Assembly: GCF_018729455.1 (NCBI RefSeq)
Contig: NZ_JAHHZF010000002.1
Location: forward strand, 432,595-496,594
DNA from: Prosthecodimorpha staleyi
GTDB lineage: Bacteria; Pseudomonadota; Alphaproteobacteria; Rhizobiales; Ancalomicrobiaceae
Direction: 5' to 3'
DNA: 64,000 nucleotides
The translations under genes and the position numbers were made by a program. Below are positions 29,842-37,289 of the stretch, one piece after another (the stretch's first letter is position 1; each line of letters starts with the position of its first letter). The notes under the pieces are model-generated. The model was not told where the DNA came from. It saw only the letters and a list, made by a program, of their open reading frames with translations, and made no database searches.

Positions 29842-30648
29842 ATGAGCAGGCACCTTGATCCATTCTACAGCGCGAAGCTCCCGTTTGGACGGATTCATGC
29901 TGATATTGCAGATATCAAGATCAGGGCTGCGGCCCTTATCGATCAGCGCAACTTGGTGCCCATCCCTCAAAAAGATGCAGACACCGGGGAGTTGATTTAT
30001 AAGGTCCGCATCGTTCAGGATGTTCCCGATGACATCGAGCGAGACGCGATACGGCATTTGACTGAAATCCGCAGTGCACTTGATAAGGCCATCAACGGGT
30101 GCGCAAAAATCCTTGGCTCCAGAAGCTTGAAGCACACTAACTTTCCTTTTGGGTACGCAGCAGGCGGGCTAAGAGCCTTTAAAAGCCAACTTTCGAATAC
30201 CAGGGGGCCATGGCGCGGAATCCCAGATGAACTTCACGCCTATCTCTTGGAGTTGATGCCATTCCCGACAAGGGATGGAACTAGCGACGGCAATGATCTT
30301 TTGGCCTTGCTTGGTGAACTCTCGAATCCTGCCAAGCACGAGAACACGCTTTTCATTAGCATTCAGGTAAATGGCATCGGCATCACCAACATGTCGGGCG
30401 GCAGTTTCCATTTCCCCCGAATCCAGACAATCTGGAACGATGCTCATGATGAGTGTGAAGTTTTCAGATTGTTGCCTACGGATGGCCAAATGGAGTTCGT
30501 CATACCAACCCAAATATCGTTCAACTCGTCAGGCATATATTCCGATCGAGACTTCGCGGGATTGTTGAGTGATATGGCGCACATGGCTGAGAGAATCGTC
30601 CTGGGTGTTGAAGCCAAGACGACCGAAGTGCGCAAGGTAAGAAATTAG
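29842..30648 (+). CDS. hypothetical protein of atypical, low GC composition
   Basis: Not recognised. The 268-residue frame (MSRHLDPFYSAKLPFGRIHADIADIKIRAAALI) has clearly lower GC and different codon use (many AAA, ATT, AAT, TCG) than all neighbours. It has no signal peptide or membrane helix; HLTEIRSALDKAINGCAK and the GNDLLALLGELSNPAKHENTL segment look helical. It sits as a single gene between the rpmE terminator and rcdA, where relatives usually have nothing, so recent transfer is likely. Confidence 0.75.
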   Translation: MSRHLDPFYSAKLPFGRIHADIADIKIRAAALIDQRNLVPIPQKDADTGELIYKVRIVQDVPDDIERDAIRHLTEIRSALDKAINGCAKILGSRSLKHTNFPFGYAAGGLRAFKSQLSNTRGPWRGIPDELHAYLLELMPFPTRDGTSDGNDLLALLGELSNPAKHENTLFISIQVNGIGITNMSGGSFHFPRIQTIWNDAHDECEVFRLLPTDGQMEFVIPTQISFNSSGIYSDRDFAGLLSDMAHMAERIVLGVEAKTTEVRKVRN

Positions 30649-30761
30649 GGCGCTCATCTAGCCCCCCTTAAGCCCTTGGGAATAGGAAATATAAAAACGC
30701 TGGAAATTCTGTTGGGCAAGGCGCGCGTGCAGCCGGCAACGCGGAGCACCGGCGCGGGCGG

Positions 30762-31310
30762 TCAGTTGCCCGAACCGAAGACCTGATTGAGCTTGCCGAT
30801 CTGGGCGAAGACCGGATTCGGCGCGGCCTCGCGTTCGCCGCCATAGATGGCCGCATCGAGCTTGCGGATGCGCTCCTGCAGGCGAACCGACCGTTCGATC
30901 AGCTGCTTCAGCATGTCGGGGACTTCGTCCCAGCCGGGACCGGTGCGCGCCGTGGTCGGGCCGTCGATGCGGACCTTGGACTTCTCCTGGCCGGCCTGGG
31001 CCTGGGTCATCTCGCCGTCGTTGACCGCGCGCTGCAGGAGAAGCCAAGAGGCGAGCTGCATCAGGCGCGTGGTCAGCCGCATGGATTCGGTCGCGTAGAC
31101 GAGCGAGCCGGTCCGCGTCAGGTCGCGCGATTCAGAGCGTCCGGGACCGTCCAGATAGGCCGCCGTCTCCTCGACGAGCCCCATCCCCTCGCGGAACAGG
31201 GTTCGGAAGGTCTCCGAACCGGCGAATCGCTGGGCGAAATCGATCGTTCCAGTTCCAGCGCCGCCCCGATCATGGGTCGGGTTCCGGTCCATGCTTTCGC
31301 CCCGCGTCAT
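30762..31310 (-). CDS. rcdA: DUF1465 family protein, RcdA (regulator of CtrA degradation)
   Basis: DUF1465 proteins include Caulobacter RcdA, an adaptor that helps the ClpXP-CpdR-PopA system degrade the cell-cycle regulator CtrA. The 182 residues have a helical core (FAQRFAGSETFRTLFREGMGLVEETAAYLDG; LVYATESMRLTTRLMQLASWLLLQRAV) and a charged C-terminal tail (RLQERIRKLDAAIYGGEREA). The start at 31310 has a GGGAG site eight bases upstream; 31292 and 31370 are alternatives. The upstream intergenic region carries CtrA-like boxes, consistent with feedback control (inference). Confidence 0.85.
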   Translation of the reverse strand: MTRGESMDRNPTHDRGGAGTGTIDFAQRFAGSETFRTLFREGMGLVEETAAYLDGPGRSESRDLTRTGSLVYATESMRLTTRLMQLASWLLLQRAVNDGEMTQAQAGQEKSKVRIDGPTTARTGPGWDEVPDMLKQLIERSVRLQERIRKLDAAIYGGEREAAPNPVFAQIGKLNQVFGSGN

Positions 31311-31444
31311 GCCGACAACTCCCGCAACTCTAGCCTCTTCCGAGGCCGAACGGAACAGCGCCCGTCTCATGCGGCAGGACTAGCAGGCCGGATGCCAGAA
31401 GGCGCCGCGCGGCACGCGGCCGTCCACCGAAATCGGCGTTGGGG

Positions 31445-31459
31445 TTAACGCTTCGTTAC
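31445..31459. promoter_or_regulatory. CtrA-like box (TTAA-N7-TTAC) upstream of rcdA
   Basis: TTAA, seven bases (CGCTTCG), TTAC, about 135 bp upstream of the rcdA start. One mismatch to TTAA-N7-TTAA. The same CGCTTCG spacer recurs inverted in the box at 31597-31611. Confidence 0.5.
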
Positions 31460-31483
31460 AAAATACCAAAGTGCTCAAAAAAA

Positions 31484-31506
31484 CGAGCCGTGGCGGGCAC
31501 GGCTCG
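31484..31506 (-). terminator. strong intrinsic terminator on the minus strand
   Basis: On the minus strand CGAGCCGTG-CCCGC-CACGGCTCG forms a perfect 9-bp stem and is followed by seven T residues. The only reading frame it can serve is the 20-codon peptide ending at 31526, so it marks a short independent transcript. Confidence 0.88.
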
Positions 31507-31525
31507 AAGAAAGTACAGGGAGGCG

Positions 31526-31588
31526 TCAAAAAGAGGAGTGGATAGGAGCCACTCGGGTCCGGGACTTCCGGACCAGACGATCATGCAT
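31526..31588 (-). CDS. 20-residue peptide gene upstream of rcdA
   Basis: A short ATG frame (MHDRLVRKSRTRVAPIHSSF, strongly basic) with an AAGG site six bases upstream of the ATG and a perfect terminator 20 bp after its stop. A CtrA-like box overlaps the presumed promoter. It could be a small protein, a leader peptide regulating rcdA by attenuation, or an incidental frame in a small RNA. No known family was recognised. Confidence 0.5.
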   Translation of the reverse strand: MHDRLVRKSRTRVAPIHSSF

Positions 31589-31596
31589 CGTAAACC

Positions 31597-31611
31597 TTAA
31601 CGAAGCGTAAA
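31597..31611. promoter_or_regulatory. CtrA-like box (TTAA-N7-TAAA) before the 20-codon gene
   Basis: Reads TTAA, CGAAGCG, TAAA on the plus strand (TTTA-N7-TTAA on the minus strand), one mismatch to the CtrA consensus, ending 9 bp upstream of the peptide ATG. An 11-base stretch is the inverted match of the box at 31445. Confidence 0.5.
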
Positions 31612-31797
31612 TCGGGACGCCTCGGTGTGGGAGCTGATCCAAATCGGCACAGGGGACACTCCCAAAAAGTTTGCACCCAAACAATCCCACCATGCCTCGC
31701 TTCCGACACGATCCGGGCCGAACTGACCGGCGGTTCCGGCGCCAGCCCGGCCCGCCGACGACAGCGGCGGAGCGATGAGCGCCGGATGAACCGAGAC

Positions 31798-31812
31798 TTA
31801 AGCCGGCATAAA
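31798..31812. promoter_or_regulatory. CtrA-like box (TTAA-N7-TAAA) before the 31869 gene
   Basis: TTAA, GCCGGCA, TAAA, one mismatch to TTAA-N7-TTAA, 57 bp upstream of the ATG at 31869. It is the third such element in 370 bp. Confidence 0.45.
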
Positions 31813-31868
31813 GCCGACACGCCCTAGGATGGGTGCAAGTGGAAGAAAGAGTTGAGAGGATCATTCCA

Positions 31869-32129
31869 ATGGAACCCGTGAGTGCCGAGCGTCGCGACGC
31901 CCTCTTTGCCAAGCTGTCGGTCGATGAGATGACCCGGCTGATCGCCGACCGCGTCGCCGTGCTGCCGACCGTCCGGCGCGTCACGATGGCCGACGAAGGC
32001 GCGATCGAGGTCGACCTGGTCGGCGGCAAGCAGATCGAGGTGCAGACCATCCCGGTCGCCCGCGCCTTCAACGCCTCAATGGTCGAGCGCCAGCACGCTC
32101 TGGACGAACTCCTGAAGCGCTGCGCCTGA
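31869..32129 (+). CDS. small hypothetical protein
   Basis: Not recognised. The 86 residues from MEPVSAERRDALFAK are soluble and mixed alpha/beta (LSVDEMTRLIADRVAVLPTVRRVTMADEGAIEVDLVGGKQIEVQTI). The ATG has GAGAGGA eight bases upstream; a GTG at 31833 would add 12 residues. It is preceded by a CtrA-like box and is likely monocistronic. Codon bias matches the genome, supporting a real gene. Confidence 0.65.
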   Translation: MEPVSAERRDALFAKLSVDEMTRLIADRVAVLPTVRRVTMADEGAIEVDLVGGKQIEVQTIPVARAFNASMVERQHALDELLKRCA

Positions 32130-32303
32130 GGGCGGGACATCAGGCCTCGACGAGATGAGTCGGTCGGGGCCATTCGGTCATGTTGCATCGTCGCAACATA
32201 GCTTCAAACGGCTCATCATCCCTGTCGAAGTGTCAGGACACTCAAGCTCGGCCACGTTAGCTTGAGTTCCGTTGCGGCACAAAAAATCGAGGGGGAGACA
32301 GTC

Positions 32304-33113
32304 ATGTACAGAAGGGGTTTGACCGCCATTGCGATGCTGGTGGGCGCGATGAGCGTTGCGTCGGCGGTGGAATTCCGTGCGGCGGCCCCGACCGCGGAGT
32401 CGATGGTCGCGACCTATGGATGGACCGGCTTCACCGTCGGCGCCAACGCCGGCTACGGAATGTCGCGTCGCCAGCTCCATGTCGTCGATGCGGATCCGAC
32501 CTACTTCCCGGCTTTCGACGGGGGCGAGACCATGCCCCATCGCGGCAGCAGCTTCGCCGGCGGGCTGTCGGTCGGATACGACAAGCAGTTCGGATCCGTG
32601 GTGATGGGGGCCTTCGCATCCCTGTCCGGCCTGTCGGCTTCCGATCGGACCTGGTCCAGGAACGCATGCTGCGGGTCGGCGGACGACCGCTTTGACACCA
32701 AGCTGTCGGCGCTCGGGATCGTCGGCCTGCGCGCCGGCTACGCCATCGACCGGACCCTCGTCTATGCCACCGGCGGTGCGGCCTTCGGCCGGATGAGCTT
32801 CGACCTGACCGATGACAACAAGTACCCCAACGGCTCGGTCAATGTCGGCTCGCCGACGGGACAGAAGTCCGCCACGCGCTGGCTGACCGGCTACACGATC
32901 GGTGGTGGCTTCGAGTATGCGGTTCTGTCGAACGTGATTGTCGGCTTCGACTACAAGTATGTCGACTTCGGCAGCGAGCGCTGGAACATGTCGACGAATT
33001 CCTACGACGGTTCCGGCAATCTGCAGGGCAAGGCCAAATACGTGATCGATACGCGCAACAATATCGCGCAAACGGTCGGCGTCGCGGTCAAGTACAAGTT
33101 CGGCGGCATGTGA
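32304..33113 (+). CDS. outer membrane beta-barrel protein (Omp25/31-like)
   Basis: The 269-residue product has a signal peptide (LTAIAMLVGAMSVASA, cleavage before VEF) and alternating aromatic/Gly beta-strand patterns typical of the eight-stranded alphaproteobacterial porin-like OMPs (WTGFTVGANAGYGMSRRQL; GIVGLRAGYAIDRTLVYATGGAAFGRMSF; GVAVKYKFGGM). The GGGGGAGA site fixes the start. A single disulfide or metal pair may be formed by the adjacent cysteines in NACCGS. A hairpin terminator lies 100 bp downstream. Confidence 0.85.
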   Translation: MYRRGLTAIAMLVGAMSVASAVEFRAAAPTAESMVATYGWTGFTVGANAGYGMSRRQLHVVDADPTYFPAFDGGETMPHRGSSFAGGLSVGYDKQFGSVVMGAFASLSGLSASDRTWSRNACCGSADDRFDTKLSALGIVGLRAGYAIDRTLVYATGGAAFGRMSFDLTDDNKYPNGSVNVGSPTGQKSATRWLTGYTIGGGFEYAVLSNVIVGFDYKYVDFGSERWNMSTNSYDGSGNLQGKAKYVIDTRNNIAQTVGVAVKYKFGGM

Positions 33114-33208
33114 GGCGGACGAGGTGTGGCGGGCCGGCCTGCGCCTGTCGCATCGCGCCGGCCAGTGACGGAACGACCCGGCTGATGTCTTGAAAGTGCA
33201 GCGACAAG

Positions 33209-33238
33209 AACGGCCCGAGGTTTGCGCCCCGGGCCGTT
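33209..33238. terminator. hairpin terminator between omp and propionyl-CoA synthetase gene
   Basis: AACGGCCCG pairs perfectly with CGGGCCGTT around a 12-base loop, followed by TTCTCGTTT on the plus strand and preceded by ACAAG. It can serve both convergent genes. Confidence 0.7.
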
Positions 33239-33278
33239 TCTCGTTTCGCAACATGTTACTCATGCGACCTGCAGACCG

Positions 33279-35180
33279 CTACACCCCGATGCCGCGCGCG
33301 CGGATGGCGTTCTCGATCTCCTCCAGGATGGCCGGATCGTCGATCGTCGCCGGCATGTTCCACGGCTCGTGATCGGCGATCTTCTGCATGGTGCCGCGCA
33401 GGATCTTGCCCGAACGCGTCTTGGGCAGGCGCTCGACCTTGATCGCCAGCTTGAAGGCCGCCACCGGCCCGATCTTGTCGCGCACCAGCTTGACCAGTTC
33501 CTTCTCGATCGCCTCGGCATCCTTGCTGACGCCCGACTTCAGCACCACGAAGCCGCAGGGGATCTGCCCCTTCATCTCGTCATGGATGCCGATCACCGCG
33601 CATTCGGCGACATCCGGATGCGAGGCCAGCACCTCCTCCATGCCGCCGGTCGAAAGCCGGTGCCCGGCGACGTTGATGATGTCGTCGGTGCGCGCCATGA
33701 TGAACAGGTAGCCGTCCGCATCGCGGAAGCCGGCATCGGCGGTCTTGTAGTAGCCGGGGAACTCGTCGAGATAGGCCGACCGGAAGCGCGCGTCGGCATT
33801 CCACAGCGTCGGCAGGCAGCCCGGAGGCAGCGGCAGACGGGCGACGATGTTGCCGAGCGTGCCCGGCGCGACCTCATGGCCGGCATCGTCGAGGATGCGG
33901 ATGTCCCAGCCCGGCATCGGCACGGTCGGTGAACCGTATTTGATCGGCAGCAGGCCGAGCCCGACCGGGTTGCCGGCGATGGTCCAGCCGGTCTCGGTCT
34001 GCCACCAGTGATCGACGACCGGGATCTTGAGCATGGTCTCGGCCCACTGGACCGTGTCCGGATCGGCGCGCTCGCCGGCCAGGAACAGGGTCCGCAGGCC
34101 GGACAGGTCGTATTTGGCGAGGTAGGTCCCGTTCGGATCCTCCTTCTTGATCGCCCGGAACGCGGTCGGCGCGGTGAAGAAGGCCGCGACCTTGTGCTCG
34201 GAGATCACGCGCCAGAAGGTGCCCGGGTCGGGCGTGCCGACGGGCTTGCCCTCGAACACGATGGTGGTCGCGCCGAACAGGAGCGGCGCATAGACGATGT
34301 AGGAATGGCCGACCACCCAGCCGACATCCGAGGCGGCCCAATAGACCTCGCCGGGCGCGACGCCGTAGATGTTGCGCATCGACCAGACCAGCGCGACCAT
34401 GTGGCCGCCATTGTCGCGCACCACGCCCTTCGGCTGGCCGGTCGTGCCGGAGGTGTAGAGGATATAGAGCGGATCGGTCGCGGCGACCGGCGTGCACGGG
34501 ACGGCGCGGCCGGCATTGGCGGCCATCGCGGCGCCGAGATCGTGGTCGCGGCCGGGCTTCAGCGCCGCGGCGACCTGCGGGCGCTGCAGCACGAAGACGG
34601 CTTCCGGCTTGTGGCCGGCGATCTCGATCGCCTCGTCGATCAGCGGCTTGTAGGCGATCACGCGGTTCGGCTCGATGCCGCAGGAGGCCGAAATGATGGC
34701 CTTCGGCTTGGCGTCGTCGATGCGCGTGGCCAGTTCGCGGGACGCGAAGCCGCCGAAGACCACCGAATGGATCGCGCCGATCCGGGCGCAGGCGAGCATC
34801 GCCACCGCGGCTTCCGGGATCATCGGCATGTAGACGATGACCACGTCGCCCTTGCCGATGCCGGCATCGACCAGCGTCGCCGCCAGGGCCTGCACGCTGA
34901 CGAGCAGTTCGGCATAGCTGATCCGGGCCTTGGTGCCGGTCAGGGGGCTGTCGTAGATGATCGCCGCCTGCGCGCCGCGGCCGGCCGCCACGTGCCGGTC
35001 GACCGCATTGTGACAGGTGTTGCATTCGGCCCCGACGAACCAGCGCCCGTACACGCCGGCTTGCGGATCGAAGGCCTTGTCCCAGGGCTTGAACCAGTCG
35101 AGTTCCGCGGCAGCGGCGGCCCAGAAGCCCTCCGGGTCAGACTGCCACTGGCCATAGACATCGTTGTAGCGGCTCACCAT
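33279..35180 (-). CDS. prpE: propionyl-CoA synthetase-like AMP-forming ligase (PrpE/ACSS3 type)
   Basis: A 633-residue adenylate-forming enzyme that activates propionate or another short acid to its CoA ester. Motifs: ATP loop YTSGTTGQPKGVV (about 242), YWAASDVGWVVGHSYIVYAPL, TETGW, GYYKTADAGFRDADGYLFIMARTDDIINVAGHRLS and the C-terminal catalytic lysine in RSGKILRGT. The N-terminus NTCHNAVDRHV and the core fit the PrpE subgroup better than Acs (whose WWQTETGG differs: here WWQTETGW). Acetate or butyrate use is possible. Confidence 0.88.
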   Translation of the reverse strand: MVSRYNDVYGQWQSDPEGFWAAAAAELDWFKPWDKAFDPQAGVYGRWFVGAECNTCHNAVDRHVAAGRGAQAAIIYDSPLTGTKARISYAELLVSVQALAATLVDAGIGKGDVVIVYMPMIPEAAVAMLACARIGAIHSVVFGGFASRELATRIDDAKPKAIISASCGIEPNRVIAYKPLIDEAIEIAGHKPEAVFVLQRPQVAAALKPGRDHDLGAAMAANAGRAVPCTPVAATDPLYILYTSGTTGQPKGVVRDNGGHMVALVWSMRNIYGVAPGEVYWAASDVGWVVGHSYIVYAPLLFGATTIVFEGKPVGTPDPGTFWRVISEHKVAAFFTAPTAFRAIKKEDPNGTYLAKYDLSGLRTLFLAGERADPDTVQWAETMLKIPVVDHWWQTETGWTIAGNPVGLGLLPIKYGSPTVPMPGWDIRILDDAGHEVAPGTLGNIVARLPLPPGCLPTLWNADARFRSAYLDEFPGYYKTADAGFRDADGYLFIMARTDDIINVAGHRLSTGGMEEVLASHPDVAECAVIGIHDEMKGQIPCGFVVLKSGVSKDAEAIEKELVKLVRDKIGPVAAFKLAIKVERLPKTRSGKILRGTMQKIADHEPWNMPATIDDPAILEEIENAIRARGIGV

Positions 35181-35422
35181 CGTGTCATCCTCCCGACCCG
35201 CGCCCCCTCCGAGGGCCGCGTACTCTTGTTACGCCCCATAGGAAGCCGCAATCAGCCATTTGGCTATCCCGCGGCCGCATCCGTGCCATTCCGGAGCCGT
35301 CCGGCAGTTCCGAACCCGGCGCCGTTGCCCGTCTTCGGCAGAAGGGATAGACCCGGGCGCCGGGCGGCCGTCCTGTTCGGCCGCCGGCATTCCGGCCGAC
35401 CTGCCGGCTCGAGGATCGTCGC

Positions 35423-36442
35423 GTGACCGAACCACCCTCCCGCGAACCCGAGACTCGGCGGACGGGCGCCGCGCCCTTCGTGCTGTGCCTGCATCTCGGC
35501 GCCCATCGCACCGGCACGACCCTCGTGCAGAACCGGATCGCCGCACTCCACGGCCGGCTCGGCGGCGAACGCTTCGTCTTCGTCCAGAACCAGGACCTGA
35601 AGGGCCAGCCCTGGGCCTTCTGGTGCCGCGGCCGCAAGGTCGAGGCCGACCCGGACGCCGATTTCGAGCGCCACCTGGCAGTGTGGCGGAAGAACGGACG
35701 CATCCTCCTGATCTCGGCGGAGGATTTCATCGGCACCACCGCCATGTTCGACGGTCGCGGCCTCTACCCTGAAGCCGGAACGCGGATCCGACGGCTGATG
35801 CGCCTCGCCTCCGCCCATCCGGAGATCGACGTCCGGCTTCTGATGCACATCCGCAGAACCCCCGATTTCCTCGCTTCCTGCCTGGCTCAGGAAGCCGCCA
35901 AGGGCCGGCGCGCCCGGCTGCGCGATCCGTCGCGGATCGATCCGGCCGGGTTCCGCTGGGCCGATCTCGTCGCGCGCATCGAGGCGGCCGCCGGGCAGCC
36001 GCTGGTGCTGCGCGATTTCGCCGATCTGCCGCGCCTGGGCGGGCGTGCCTACACCACCGATCTCCTGGCCGCCTTCGGGCTGCCAAATCCGACGCGACTG
36101 CAGAGCCTGGGGCCGCTCGGCGGTGCCGTCGACGCTCTGCCAGCGCGGATCGCGGACCGCATTCCGGGCCTCGGCCCCTGGCGACGGCCGAATGCCTCGC
36201 TCTCGACGCGCGGCGTGGCGCTGGCCGACGCCATGCGGTCCCATGTCGACGCGCAGACCTGGGCGCATGTGGTGCGTCCCTTTCTGAGCCGGCACTTCTC
36301 CGCCCGCACCGGCGAGCCGGCCGTCACGCTCGACCCGTCCCTGGCCGCGGCACTCGACGAGACGTGGGCGTCGGATCGGGCCGGTCTCGCCGACCGCCTT
36401 GCCGCGCGCCATCCACCGATCCGGAGCATCGCCCGCCCGTGA
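35423..36442 (+). CDS. sulfotransferase-like P-loop protein
   Basis: A 339-residue soluble protein. The segment VLCLHLGAHRTGTTLVQNRI (about 20-38) matches the 5'-PSB (PAPS phosphate) loop of sulfotransferases (GxxRTGTT). The 3'-PB loop is less clear: LMHIRRTPDFLAS (about 140-153) fits. The rest is not recognised. Start is a GTG at 35423. It overlaps the next permease gene by 4 nt (GTGA), so sulfated product formation and anion export may be linked (inference). Confidence 0.65.
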   Translation: MTEPPSREPETRRTGAAPFVLCLHLGAHRTGTTLVQNRIAALHGRLGGERFVFVQNQDLKGQPWAFWCRGRKVEADPDADFERHLAVWRKNGRILLISAEDFIGTTAMFDGRGLYPEAGTRIRRLMRLASAHPEIDVRLLMHIRRTPDFLASCLAQEAAKGRRARLRDPSRIDPAGFRWADLVARIEAAAGQPLVLRDFADLPRLGGRAYTTDLLAAFGLPNPTRLQSLGPLGGAVDALPARIADRIPGLGPWRRPNASLSTRGVALADAMRSHVDAQTWAHVVRPFLSRHFSARTGEPAVTLDPSLAAALDETWASDRAGLADRLAARHPPIRSIARP

Positions 36443-37206
36443 CCGCTCAAGCTGTGACCGCCGATCTCCTGTTCTATCTCTTGGCCATCCCGGCCGCCGC
36501 GCTGGTCGGCGGGTCCAAGGGCGGCGTGCCGATGGTCGGGATGCTGGCGGTGCCGCTGCTGACGCTGGTCGTGCCGCCGATCCAGGCGGTCGGCATGCTG
36601 CTGCCGATCTACGTGGTCTCCGACATGTTCGGGTTGTGGGTCTATCGCCACGCCTTCGACCGCCGCAACCTCGCGATCCTGATCCCGGCCGGGATCGCCG
36701 GCGTCGGCGTCGGCTGGGCGACGGCGTCGCTGGTCTCGGAAGCCGCCGTCACGCTGATGCTCGGCCTGATCGGCCTCGCCTTCTGCCTGGACCGCTGGCT
36801 CCGCCCGGCCACGCTGGAGAGGAAGCCGGCCGACGTGCCGCGCGGCATTTTCTGGGGCATGCTGACCGGCTTCACCAGCTTCGTGTCGCATGCCGGCAGC
36901 CCGCCCTACCAATGGTACGTGCTGCCGCAGCGGCTCGACAAATATGTCTATGCCGGCACGACGACGATCCTGTTCGCGGTCATCAACCTGACCAAGCTGG
37001 CCCCCTTCTGGATGCTCGGGCAGCTCAATCTCGGCAGCCTGGAAACCGCCCTGACGCTCGCCCCGGCGGCCGTGATCGCCACCTTCGCCGGCGCCCGCGT
37101 GGTCAAGATGATCCCCGAGGGCGCCTTCTTCCGCCTGGTCGAGTTCGGCCTCTTTGCGATCTCCCTGAAACTGATCTGGGACGGCGCCCACGCGCTCGCC
37201 GGGTGA
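36439..37206 (+). CDS. TauE/SafE (TSUP) family membrane permease
   Basis: A 255-residue inner-membrane protein with about eight helices. It has the TSUP glycine-rich motif twice: AALVGGSKGGVPMVGMLAVPLL near residues 16-37 and GMLTGFTSFVSHAGSPPYQWYVL near 138-160. The GTG start overlaps the sulfotransferase-like stop. It is only distantly similar to the TSUP gene at 10877 (different N-terminus and spacing), so they are not a recent duplication. Confidence 0.85.
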   Translation: MTAQAVTADLLFYLLAIPAAALVGGSKGGVPMVGMLAVPLLTLVVPPIQAVGMLLPIYVVSDMFGLWVYRHAFDRRNLAILIPAGIAGVGVGWATASLVSEAAVTLMLGLIGLAFCLDRWLRPATLERKPADVPRGIFWGMLTGFTSFVSHAGSPPYQWYVLPQRLDKYVYAGTTTILFAVINLTKLAPFWMLGQLNLGSLETALTLAPAAVIATFAGARVVKMIPEGAFFRLVEFGLFAISLKLIWDGAHALAG

Positions 37207-37289
37207 GAGCCGCATTCGCCCCATTGCGGCTTGCCTTGTGCCGACGGGCGGGGTCTATTCCCGGCCAAACGATGCGATGGGAGCGCCCG

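Noticed and set aside
34992..35036. CNTCH (CxxCH) in the propionyl-CoA synthetase as a heme site
   Set aside because: The motif lies in a cytoplasmic adenylate-forming enzyme at a position where this family normally has NTC-NA-DRH; no signal peptide.
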